7,723 bases of DNA, from positions 1-7,723 of the forward strand of contig DEPZ01000041.1 of NCBI GenBank assembly GCA_002359025.1, in the 5' to 3' direction. This DNA is from Erysipelotrichaceae bacterium UBA3379. Its GTDB lineage: Bacteria; Bacillota_I; Bacilli_A; Erysipelotrichales; Coprobacillaceae. The position numbers and the translations under genes are program-made. Below are positions 1 through 6,048 of this stretch, piece by piece. Positions within the stretch are counted from its first letter, which is position 1; each line of letters starts with the position of its first letter. The notes below the pieces were generated by a model. It was not told the DNA's origin. It was given only the letters and a program-made list of their open reading frames with translations, and did not search any database.

Positions 1-776
1 TCGAATCCTTTACCTTCTAAATCTTTACCTTCTTCAATATATTTACGAGTTGCTTCTTGGAAATATAATTGACATTCAGTATTAACATTAATTTTAGAAA
101 CTCCTAATTCGATAGCTTTTTTAATCATATCAGCTGGAATACCAGTACCACCATGTAATACTAATGGTAAAGTTCCTGTTTCTTGTTGGATAGCATCTAA
201 TGCTTCAAAGTCTAAACCTTCCCAGTTAGCTGGATATTTACCATGGATATTTCCGATACCAGCAGCTAAGAAGTCAACACCTAAATCAGCAATCATTTTA
301 CATTCTTTAGGATCTGCAACTTCACCTTTACCTACTACACCATCTTCTTCTCCACCAATTGAACCAACTTCTGCTTCTACTGATACACCTTTGCTATGGC
401 ATAATTCAACGATTTCTTTAGTTTTTTCAATATTTTCTTCGATTCCATAATGAGAACCATCAAACATAATTGAAGAGAACCCAGCTTCTAAAGCAGCTTT
501 AGCTCCTTCATAGCTACCATGATCTAAGTGTAAAGCAACTGGTACAGTAATTCCAAGTGAATCTACCATTGCACTTACCATTGCAGATACTGTTTTAAAT
601 CCAGTCATATATTTAGCAGCTCCTTCAGAAACTCCTAAAATAACTGGTGCTTTTAATTCTTCTGCAGTTAATAAAATTGATTTAGTCCATTCTAAGTTGT
701 TGATATTGAATTGACCAACAGCATAGTGACCTGCTTTTGCTTTATCAAGCATTTCTTTAGCTGAAACTAATCCCAT
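1..776 (-). CDS. fba: Class II fructose-1,6-bisphosphate aldolase, C-terminus cut by window edge
   Basis: Zinc-dependent aldolase of glycolysis and gluconeogenesis; it splits fructose-1,6-bisphosphate into glyceraldehyde-3-phosphate and dihydroxyacetone phosphate in the cytoplasm. Translating from the ATG at 776-774 gives 258 complete codons with no stop before the window edge. The usual Bacillus-type enzyme is about 285-290 residues, so roughly 30 C-terminal residues are missing. The N-terminus MGLVSAKEMLDKA is typical of the family. Visible active-site elements are HLDHGSYE at 83-90 (catalytic D85, zinc ligand H86), GNIHGKY at 175-181 (zinc ligand H178), LHGGTG at 207-212 (zinc ligand H208) and NVNTE at 230-234 (phosphate/substrate loop). 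An AAGGAG ribosome binding site lies at 785-790, 8 bases before the start, and a promoter lies upstream. Tagatose- or ketose-bisphosphate aldolases share this fold, but the N-terminus and loops favour Fba. Confidence 0.95.
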   Translation of the reverse strand, partial: MGLVSAKEMLDKAKAGHYAVGQFNINNLEWTKSILLTAEELKAPVILGVSEGAAKYMTGFKTVSAMVSAMVDSLGITVPVALHLDHGSYEGAKAALEAGFSSIMFDGSHYGIEENIEKTKEIVELCHSKGVSVEAEVGSIGGEEDGVVGKGEVADPKECKMIADLGVDFLAAGIGNIHGKYPANWEGLDFEALDAIQQETGTLPLVLHGGTGIPADMIKKAIELGVSKINVNTECQLYFQEATRKYIEEGKDLEGKGF

Positions 777-811
777 ATTTAATTCTCCTTTACTTATTTC
801 TTTACACATAT

Positions 812-840
812 ATAATACACTTATTTATAAATAATTTCCA
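812..840 (-). promoter_or_regulatory. Promoter of fba
   Basis: Read on the minus strand, a -35 box TGGAAA (840-835, 4 of 6 consensus bases) and a -10 box TATTAT (817-812, 5 of 6) are separated by exactly 17 bases. Transcription would start near 805, leaving a leader of about 29 bases that holds the ribosome binding site. The spacer is almost filled by the perfect 14-base palindrome TTATTTATAAATAA (821-834), which could be an operator or simply AT-rich chance. The boxes were assigned by eye. Confidence 0.6.
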
Positions 841-880
841 TATTTATATTCATTTTATGACAATTAAATCCCTTACATTT

Positions 881-2050
881 CTATTTTAACGAATGAATTG
901 CCTCTTCTAATTGTTCTAATGCACACTTGACTACACTTCGAGGACAGGCAATATTAAAACGCTCAAATCCTTCTCCACCTGTTCCAAAGATATACCCTTC
1001 ATCTAGCCATAAATTTGCTTTTTCCAACATAAACTGTTCAAGTTCATCTTTATCCATATTTAGACTTCTCATATCAATCCAAATCAAATATAAACCTTCA
1101 GGTTTAACAAGATGTAATTCAGGTAATCTTTCTTTTAAGAAACGATCTACATATTCAATATTCCCTTTCAAATATTCAACAAGCTCATCAACCCACTTGT
1201 CACCATAAGTATAGGCAGCTTGACATGCATCTAAACCAAAAATATTAGGATTATTGACACCTGACTTATCTTTTTCCTTTATAAATGCATCTCTCATTTC
1301 TTTATTAGCAATAATAATATTAGATGTTTGCAGTGCAGCAAGATTAAATGTTTTAGATGGTGCAGTACATATAATACTAAAATCCTTAAATGACTCATCA
1401 ACATTATAAAAAGGAATATGTGTATATCCAGGATAAATGAAATCCATATGAATTTCATCACTAATGACATAAACATGATATTTTTTACAAATCATACCCA
1501 TTTGATATAATTCTTCTTTTGTCCATACTTTTCCAATAGGATTGTGTGGATTACATAAAATAACCATTTTAATATCTTGTTCTTGAATTGTTTTTTCAAA
1601 CAATTCAAAATCAACATCATAATGATGATCCTTATAAATGAGAGGATTTTCCACAATTTCTCTATCATTTAATTTTATAGAAGCATCAAAAGGATAATAG
1701 ACAGGTTTAAAGATTAAAATCTTATCTTTTGGATTTGTATATGCTCTTACAGCAAGTTTCAAGGCTGTCACCACACCTGGTGTTGTCACAATCCAATCCG
1801 TTTCTACTTCAAAATGATGACGACGTTTTAACCATCCTGTAGTTGCATTTAAGTATTCATCACTCACTCCAGCATATCCAAAGATTCCATGTTGGGCACG
1901 CTTCATTAAAGCTTCTTTAACTTCAGGTAATGTTTCAAAATCCATATCAGCAACCCACATAGGAATCATTCGTGGATGATTAGCTTTGTCTCCATCATAT
2001 TTCACACTATTTGTATGTCTTCTTTCTATAATTTTATCAAAATTATACAT
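881..2050 (-). CDS. MalY/PatB-family PLP-dependent C-S lyase / aminotransferase (cystathionine beta-lyase-like)
   Basis: Fold-type I pyridoxal-phosphate enzyme, 389 residues, the normal length for the MalY/PatB family. Members cleave cystathionine or cysteine to pyruvate, ammonia and a thiol (methionine synthesis, sulfur recycling), and some have aminotransferase or regulatory roles. Visible features are the family hallmark MWVADMDF at 31-38, the PLP-ring segment around Y118/Y119, NPHNPIGKVW at 167-176, SDEIHMDF at 197-204 with D198 facing the pyridine nitrogen, PSKTFNLA at 231-238 with K233 as the Schiff-base lysine, and ACPRS at 368-372 with R371 binding the substrate carboxylate. It is the last gene of the operon: its ATG shares one base with the stop of the upstream methyltransferase gene (TAATG), and GAGGTG lies just upstream, so translational coupling is likely. 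I see no clear terminator between it and fba. The exact substrate cannot be read from sequence. Confidence 0.9.
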   Translation of the reverse strand: MYNFDKIIERRHTNSVKYDGDKANHPRMIPMWVADMDFETLPEVKEALMKRAQHGIFGYAGVSDEYLNATTGWLKRRHHFEVETDWIVTTPGVVTALKLAVRAYTNPKDKILIFKPVYYPFDASIKLNDREIVENPLIYKDHHYDVDFELFEKTIQEQDIKMVILCNPHNPIGKVWTKEELYQMGMICKKYHVYVISDEIHMDFIYPGYTHIPFYNVDESFKDFSIICTAPSKTFNLAALQTSNIIIANKEMRDAFIKEKDKSGVNNPNIFGLDACQAAYTYGDKWVDELVEYLKGNIEYVDRFLKERLPELHLVKPEGLYLIWIDMRSLNMDKDELEQFMLEKANLWLDEGYIFGTGGEGFERFNIACPRSVVKCALEQLEEAIHSLK

Positions 2051-2781
2051 TATCTTAGCACCTCTTTTTCTTCAAATTCTTTCTTTGAAAAATGAAACAA
2101 CGTTAAACCAAGAGCCATTGATAAATTCAATGAATCAATATCCTCACTATGAGGAATAAATACACTTTGACCATAGTTTAAATATTCATCATCAAGCCCA
2201 CTACTTTCATTTCCAAAAATCAATGAATAAGTATGATGTGATTCTACTCGATGTATGTTTTTAGCACCCTTTAACATTAATGGATAAAATTCATGCGATG
2301 AATATTTTTGATAATATGTTTCAAAATCTTCATAATATTCAATATTTAAATGAAATATAGCTCCCATTGATGCTCTAATGACTTTAGGATCATAAATATC
2401 TACAGCCGGTCTTACAATGACCAATTGATGATATCCAAACCCCAACATAGTACGCATAATTGTTCCCATATTTCCCATATCCATAGGATTCACTAAAACA
2501 ACATGATTGTCTTCTTGAACTGGACTTTCATATTTTTTAAATATACCTATCGCAAAACAATTGTTTTTTGGACTAAGTTTATCAATTGTTTTATCATGAA
2601 CATCTATATGTATATGATGTTTTTGACAAAGCTCTTGAATTAATGGATAACCTTTATTTTGTTCAATTGATGAATGAACAACAACTCTTACAACCTGTTC
2701 AGGTCTTGTCTTTAAGAGTTCTATTGTTGGAAATACACCTAAAGTATAAGATGTATCATCCGATTTTTTATATATTTTCAT
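2050..2781 (-). CDS. TrmH-family (SpoU/SPOUT) RNA 2'-O-methyltransferase
   Basis: Predicted SAM-dependent ribose 2'-O-methyltransferase acting on rRNA or tRNA, 243 residues. The catalytic SPOUT trefoil-knot domain occupies about 90-235 and shows all three family motifs: motif 1, DMGNMGTIMRT at 101-111, with the invariant N104 and R110; motif 2, IFGNESSGLDDE at 188-199, with E192; motif 3, IPHSEDIDSLNLSMALG at 209-225, with the SLN-S signature that forms the SAM-binding knot. The first 85 residues form a smaller alpha/beta region, as in the substrate-binding L30e-like domain of relatives such as B. subtilis YsgA. The start overlaps the stop of the Sel1 gene (ATGA, 2781-2778) and GGAAGAGG lies just before it; the stop overlaps the start of the PLP enzyme gene. 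The target nucleotide is unknown, so no specific symbol is assigned. Confidence 0.9.
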   Translation of the reverse strand: MKIYKKSDDTSYTLGVFPTIELLKTRPEQVVRVVVHSSIEQNKGYPLIQELCQKHHIHIDVHDKTIDKLSPKNNCFAIGIFKKYESPVQEDNHVVLVNPMDMGNMGTIMRTMLGFGYHQLVIVRPAVDIYDPKVIRASMGAIFHLNIEYYEDFETYYQKYSSHEFYPLMLKGAKNIHRVESHHTYSLIFGNESSGLDDEYLNYGQSVFIPHSEDIDSLNLSMALGLTLFHFSKKEFEEKEVLR

Positions 2782-3896
2782 ACCTCTTCCTCACTTATCA
2801 TATCTTGTGTATAGTTGATGATTTCTAATGCCTTTTGATAATACTCTTTTGATAAATGCATATCTTTTTGTACATATCTTCCTTCAGCATACAAATCACT
2901 AAGAAGTTTACAAGCAGACTCACTATATAATAAAGATGCTTGTTTCAAATAAAGAATACCCTTATCCACATTCTTTTCAAATCCAAATCCATCAAGATAC
3001 ATGAGTCCTAATTCATAAGCACTATCTCCATGTAATAAATAATAAGATAATTCAAAATAATATGCTGCTGATTGATAATCAACACTTATAATTCTACCTT
3101 GTTTTAAATATACACCCATCTTATATAAGCATTCCACATGATACTGCAGTGCTCCTTGAAAAAAGACTGCATATGCATTTTCATAGTCAAATCTTTTTTC
3201 ATATAAAAGCCCTAAATAAAACCTCGCATCTGGCAAAGCTGTTTTTTGTAAATGATTCATCGCTATGTCTTCATCAAAATATCCATATTTACCTAACATA
3301 TAGATATATCCTAATCTCAAATGACACAAATCATCATCTTTATTTTCATAAAACATCATGGCTTTTTCTATATCTTGTTCTACTCCTAAACCATATTCAT
3401 ACATATAACCTAAATAATAGCTTCCACTATCATCACCATGACCATATAAATATGAAAAAATTTCAAAAGCCTTTTCATAATCTTGTTCTACTCCAAAACC
3501 ATCATAATATATTTTACCAATAATAAATAATTGTTCATAATTTTGATAATCATAAGCCTCTTGTAATAATTGAGGCATATGCTTCACTTCAAAATAATAT
3601 CCTACTTCTTTTAACAATATTTCAAAAACAGAAATCATAAAAACTGCTTCATTTTGTTTAATATGTAATGTTTGCGTTAAATAATCCACATATGCATAAT
3701 AATCAATATCCTCATCAAAAATCATCGCATCAAAAACATATGATTTCATACCTAAAACAACAAGATAACACTCATCTATTAAATCTGGCGCTTCATCATT
3801 CAATGCTTGTTCAAAGCGATCTATATCAAAACGAATATTTTCACCATAATAATCAAAGACATTTATGACATCTTGTATAATTCTTATATTCATCAT
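2778..3896 (-). CDS. Sel1-like repeat protein with a separate N-terminal helical domain
   Basis: 372 residues, soluble, acidic and very rich in tyrosine, with no signal peptide or membrane segment. From about 121 to 359 I count about seven Sel1-like repeats (TPR-related helix pairs), at 121-153, 156-187, 190-221, 223-250, 252-287, 290-321 and 326-359. The clearest are IIGKIYYDGFGVEQDYEKA, YLGYMYEYGLGVEQDIEKA and ELGLMYLDGFGFEKNVDKG. Sel1 repeats are protein-interaction scaffolds. Residues about 20-100 are a different helical region (LNDEAPDLIDE at 32-42; AVFMISVFEILLKEVGY at 84-100). It resembles an N-terminal module that I recall preceding kinase, TPR or DnaJ parts in other bacteria, but I cannot name it with certainty. 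The start is the first of two adjacent ATGs and overlaps the stop of the 89-residue gene (ATGA, 3896-3893). No strong ribosome binding site is visible, so coupling is likely. The partner is unknown. Confidence 0.85.
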   Translation of the reverse strand: MMNIRIIQDVINVFDYYGENIRFDIDRFEQALNDEAPDLIDECYLVVLGMKSYVFDAMIFDEDIDYYAYVDYLTQTLHIKQNEAVFMISVFEILLKEVGYYFEVKHMPQLLQEAYDYQNYEQLFIIGKIYYDGFGVEQDYEKAFEIFSYLYGHGDDSGSYYLGYMYEYGLGVEQDIEKAMMFYENKDDDLCHLRLGYIYMLGKYGYFDEDIAMNHLQKTALPDARFYLGLLYEKRFDYENAYAVFFQGALQYHVECLYKMGVYLKQGRIISVDYQSAAYYFELSYYLLHGDSAYELGLMYLDGFGFEKNVDKGILYLKQASLLYSESACKLLSDLYAEGRYVQKDMHLSKEYYQKALEIINYTQDMISEEEV

Positions 3897-4162
3897 TGAT
3901 CTTGATTAATATCCTTTAACGTTTTTAACTCTTGTAAAGCATGTTGCTTTAAAGACTCAAAATGATCTTTATCATAATTTGCTCCTTGATCAATATAGTC
4001 TAATAATTCATTATACTTTTCTACAATCACTTCATATAAGTGTTCCTTAATAACAAAATCAGATTCACTTTGTGCTTGCATTGTTAATTTATTTAATGAT
4101 CGATACTGTTCTTTAAACAACAAATCATAATCAATCTTTTTCTTTTTAGAAAACAGACCCAT
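3893..4162 (-). CDS. Small conserved-looking hypothetical protein, first gene of the operon
   Basis: 89 residues, not recognised. It starts MGLFSKKKKIDYD: a short hydrophobic turn followed by a run of lysines. It continues as two likely amphipathic helices, about 14-58 and 66-86, with no cysteine or tryptophan, no membrane segment and no motif I know. A helical adaptor or small nucleic-acid-associated protein is possible, but that is a guess. It is very probably real: it has a strong AGGAGG ribosome binding site (4175-4170), a good promoter just upstream, and a stop codon that overlaps the start of the Sel1-repeat gene, making it the leader of a tightly coupled operon. Its position suggests it works with the Sel1 protein or controls that protein's translation. 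Confidence 0.75.
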   Translation of the reverse strand: MGLFSKKKKIDYDLLFKEQYRSLNKLTMQAQSESDFVIKEHLYEVIVEKYNELLDYIDQGANYDKDHFESLKQHALQELKTLKDINQDQ

Positions 4163-4191
4163 TTATACCCCTCCTTTTTCTCTACTTTTAT

Positions 4192-4221
4192 ATTATAGCA
4201 ATATTAACAACTAAAAGTAAA
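4192..4221 (-). promoter_or_regulatory. Promoter of the four-gene minus-strand operon (extended -10)
   Basis: On the minus strand, -35 TTTACT (4221-4216, 4 of 6) is followed after 18 bases by a perfect -10 TATAAT (4197-4192). That -10 is preceded by TG and one base (4200-4198), making an extended -10 that compensates for the imperfect -35. The predicted start near 4185 leaves a leader of about 22 bases carrying the AGGAGG site. It overlaps the divergent promoter of rlmA. Confidence 0.7.
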
Positions 4222-4232
4222 CATGTTATAAT
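4204..4232 (+). promoter_or_regulatory. Promoter of rlmA and the pseudouridine synthase gene (extended -10)
   Basis: -35 TTAACA (4204-4209, 5 of 6) and a perfect -10 TATAAT (4227-4232) are spaced by 17 bases, with TG at 4224-4225 giving an extended -10. The predicted start is near 4239 and the leader is only about 14 bases, holding GGAGG (4243-4247) six bases before the ATG. Its -35 lies inside the spacer of the opposing promoter, so the two should compete for RNA polymerase. Confidence 0.75.
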
Positions 4233-4253
4233 AACACGAAAAGGAGGATTTTT

Positions 4254-5063
4254 ATGAAACTTGCATGTCCTAAATGTCATGAAGCACTTATATTAGAAAA
4301 CAAAACTTATAGATGTAAAAATAATCATTGTTATGATTTAGCAAAAAGTGGATATATCAATTTATTATTAAATCCAGACAAAGCTTGTAATAATCCTGGA
4401 GATAATAAAGACAGTCTATTATGTCGTAAAGCACATTTAAATCAAGGATATTATGATGTTATTTTAAATGAAGTCATTTCATATATACAAAAACATCCTT
4501 TTGAAAATATGGAAATCTTAGATTTAGGATGTGGTGAGGGATATTATACAGCAGGTATTAAAAAGGCATTTGAAGATGCAAATGTATATGGTTTAGATAT
4601 TTCTAAAGAAGGTATACAAATGGCTACAAAATACAGAAAAGATATTCACTGGATTGTAGGTAATTCAAAAAATATACCTTTATTAGATCATTCTATGAAT
4701 GTCATTACTGCATTATTTACAGTTGTTAATAGTGATGAAATCAAAAGATGTCTCAAAGAAGATGGATACATGATTCATGTTACTGCTAATCCCTATCATC
4801 TTGTAGAATTTAAAGAACTCATCTATGATGAAGTGAAAGTGAAATCAGATGAGCATATACGTTTACCTTTTCATGTCGAAGAAAGCTATGATTTCAAAAA
4901 AACGATTCATTTAAAAAACAAAGAAGATACATTAAATCTTTTAAAAATGACTCCTCATTTTTATCATATCAAAAAAGAAAGAAGACATGTTTTAGATACG
5001 CTTAATGAATTTGATGTCACTATAGATATACGTATTACAATTTATAAAGTTAATGAATTATAA
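4254..5063 (+). CDS. rlmA: 23S rRNA (guanine-N1)-methyltransferase, RlmA family
   Basis: SAM-dependent enzyme that methylates N1 of a guanine in 23S rRNA hairpin 35, in the peptide exit tunnel: G745 for the E. coli type (RlmA-I), G748 for the Gram-positive type (RlmA-II/TlrB). At 269 residues it is the family's usual length. An N-terminal zinc finger shows C5, C8, C21 and H25. It is followed by the family block NNPGDNKD (46-53) and the helix CRKAHLNQGYY (57-67). The Rossmann methyltransferase core has motif I ILDLGCGEGYYT at 88-99, acidic motif II GLDIS at 113-117 and a segment ITALFTVVNS at 151-160 in place of motif IV. The start is fixed by a GGAGG site six bases upstream. It overlaps the next gene by 11 bases. 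Which of the two guanines is modified cannot be decided by eye; the Gram-positive setting suggests G748. Confidence 0.92.
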   Translation: MKLACPKCHEALILENKTYRCKNNHCYDLAKSGYINLLLNPDKACNNPGDNKDSLLCRKAHLNQGYYDVILNEVISYIQKHPFENMEILDLGCGEGYYTAGIKKAFEDANVYGLDISKEGIQMATKYRKDIHWIVGNSKNIPLLDHSMNVITALFTVVNSDEIKRCLKEDGYMIHVTANPYHLVEFKELIYDEVKVKSDEHIRLPFHVEESYDFKKTIHLKNKEDTLNLLKMTPHFYHIKKERRHVLDTLNEFDVTIDIRITIYKVNEL

Positions 5064-5958
5064 AATTCATTATCCTTACATTACCTTTACAATACAATCT
5101 CCTATATCTATAGATGATTTCTTTCAATCATTTCATTTATCTAAAAAAACAATCCATCTCTTTAAACAAAATAAAGAGTATACAGTGAATAAAAGATTTG
5201 TCTCTTCTTCAACTGTTTTAATCAAAGGTGATAAATTATGTATAAAAGCTTTTCAAGAAGATGATGGTATGTATCCACCATACTATGATGATATAGATAT
5301 TATTTATGAAGATGATTTTTTATTGATAGTCAATAAACCAGCATTCATGCATGTTTATCCTGATGATCAATCAAAAACAGATTCACTTGCTAATAGAGTG
5401 AGTCATTATTATATGAGCCAAGGATATAATATACCTGTTCGTTTTATACATCGCCTAGATTATGAGACAAGTGGTATGGTTATTTTTTGTAAATGTGCTT
5501 TTATTCAACCTCTATTGGATTTTCAATTATCTCAAAAATCGATTAAACGAGAATATATTGCTGTTGTAGACGGAACAATCACAAATCACAAATGGCACAC
5601 TATTGATCAACCTATCGCTAGAGATCGACATATTCAAAATAAAATGCGTGTTGCTAAACAAGGTAAAAAAGCAATAACACATTATCAATGTTTAGCTTCT
5701 ACAAAAAATATGTCTATCATACAAGTAGAATTAGAAACAGGAAGAAAACATCAAATACGTGTTCATCTTTCATCTGTTTGTCATCCTCTTGTAGGTGATT
5801 TGCTTTACAACCAGCCTTCATCCTATATCAACAGACAAGCTTTACATGCTTATAAACTTGAATTGATTCATCCAATAAATCAAGAAAAACTCGTTCTCAT
5901 CTGTCCTCCACCAAAGGAAATGTTATCATTAATGTCTATGATTGATCCTCAATTATAG
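5053..5958 (+). CDS. RluA-family RNA pseudouridine synthase
   Basis: Converts uridine to pseudouridine in rRNA or tRNA, 301 residues, typical for RluA/RluD/YjbO-like enzymes. The first 65 or so residues look like a weak S4-type RNA-binding region (LSKKTIHLFKQNKEYTVNKR at 29-48, then LIKGDKLCI at 56-64). The catalytic domain starts near 83, with VNKPAFMHVYP at 93-103, the active-site motif HRLDYETSG at 133-141 (catalytic D136), REYIAVVDG at 166-174 and ETGRKHQIRVHL at 228-239. The ATG lies 11 bases inside the end of rlmA in another frame and has no clear ribosome binding site, so translation is probably coupled to rlmA. The next Met, residue 73, would remove the S4-like part, so the early start is preferred. 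An intrinsic terminator is built across its stop codon. The target uridine is unknown. Confidence 0.9.
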   Translation: MNYKIHYPYITFTIQSPISIDDFFQSFHLSKKTIHLFKQNKEYTVNKRFVSSSTVLIKGDKLCIKAFQEDDGMYPPYYDDIDIIYEDDFLLIVNKPAFMHVYPDDQSKTDSLANRVSHYYMSQGYNIPVRFIHRLDYETSGMVIFCKCAFIQPLLDFQLSQKSIKREYIAVVDGTITNHKWHTIDQPIARDRHIQNKMRVAKQGKKAITHYQCLASTKNMSIIQVELETGRKHQIRVHLSSVCHPLVGDLLYNQPSSYINRQALHAYKLELIHPINQEKLVLICPPPKEMLSLMSMIDPQL

Positions 5959-5967
5959 ACATTTTTT
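5931..5967 (+). terminator. Strong intrinsic terminator spanning the end of the pseudouridine synthase gene
   Basis: AATGTCTAT (5931-5939) pairs with ATAGACATT (5955-5963), continued by a G·T pair and by ATTGA (5941-5945) with TCAAT (5949-5953). This gives a 15-pair stem with a TCC loop. A run of six T (5962-5967) covers the stem foot and the bases after it. The stop codon (5956-5958) is within the right arm and the left arm is coding, so the last nine codons are constrained by the hairpin. It ends the rlmA unit and works on the plus strand only. Confidence 0.85.
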
Positions 5968-5979
5968 AACATAAAAATG

Positions 5980-6015
5980 CCGACATTCTCTTACAATAAA
6001 GACAATACCGACATT
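5980..6015 (+). repeat. Short direct repeat CCGACATT in the convergent intergenic region
   Basis: CCGACATT occurs at 5980-5987 and 6008-6015, 28 bases apart, in the 90-base gap between two convergent genes. The GACATT core also occurs at 5958-5963 in the terminator arm. No function is evident. The gap shows no convincing T-tailed hairpin for the opposing membrane-protein gene. Confidence 0.35.
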
Positions 6016-6048
6016 TATGAACATACAAAAACACATACTTTTTGCATT

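Noticed and set aside
927..1476. Open frames at 927-1208 (plus) and 1294-1476 (minus) within the PLP enzyme gene
   Set aside because: Low-complexity Ser/Pro- or Leu/Ile-rich translations in alternative frames of a gene with all its family motifs intact.
2586..2828. 80-residue plus-strand frame across the methyltransferase/Sel1 junction
   Set aside because: It lies antisense to conserved coding sequence and has no start signals; it is explained by the overlapping real genes.
3149..3868. Plus-strand open frames (124 and 66 residues) opposite the Sel1-repeat gene
   Set aside because: They are antisense shadows: His/Asn/Leu-rich translations caused by the Tyr/Asp-rich coding strand, no ribosome binding site, no recognisable motif, and the minus-strand gene is clearly real.
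2778..3896. Sel1 repeats as evidence of a secreted virulence or effector protein
   Set aside because: No signal peptide or secretion signal is visible; the gene sits in a housekeeping-type operon and a cytoplasmic scaffold is the simpler reading.
3893..4162. MGLFSK start as a myristoylation site
   Set aside because: N-myristoylation is a eukaryotic modification; the resemblance is only to the MGxxxS pattern and has no meaning in a bacterial cell without a host link.
6026..6044. Possible minus-strand terminator CAAAAA / TTTTTG after the membrane-protein gene
   Set aside because: The stem is only six pairs, almost all A-T, and is not followed by a T-run, so it would be too weak to terminate.
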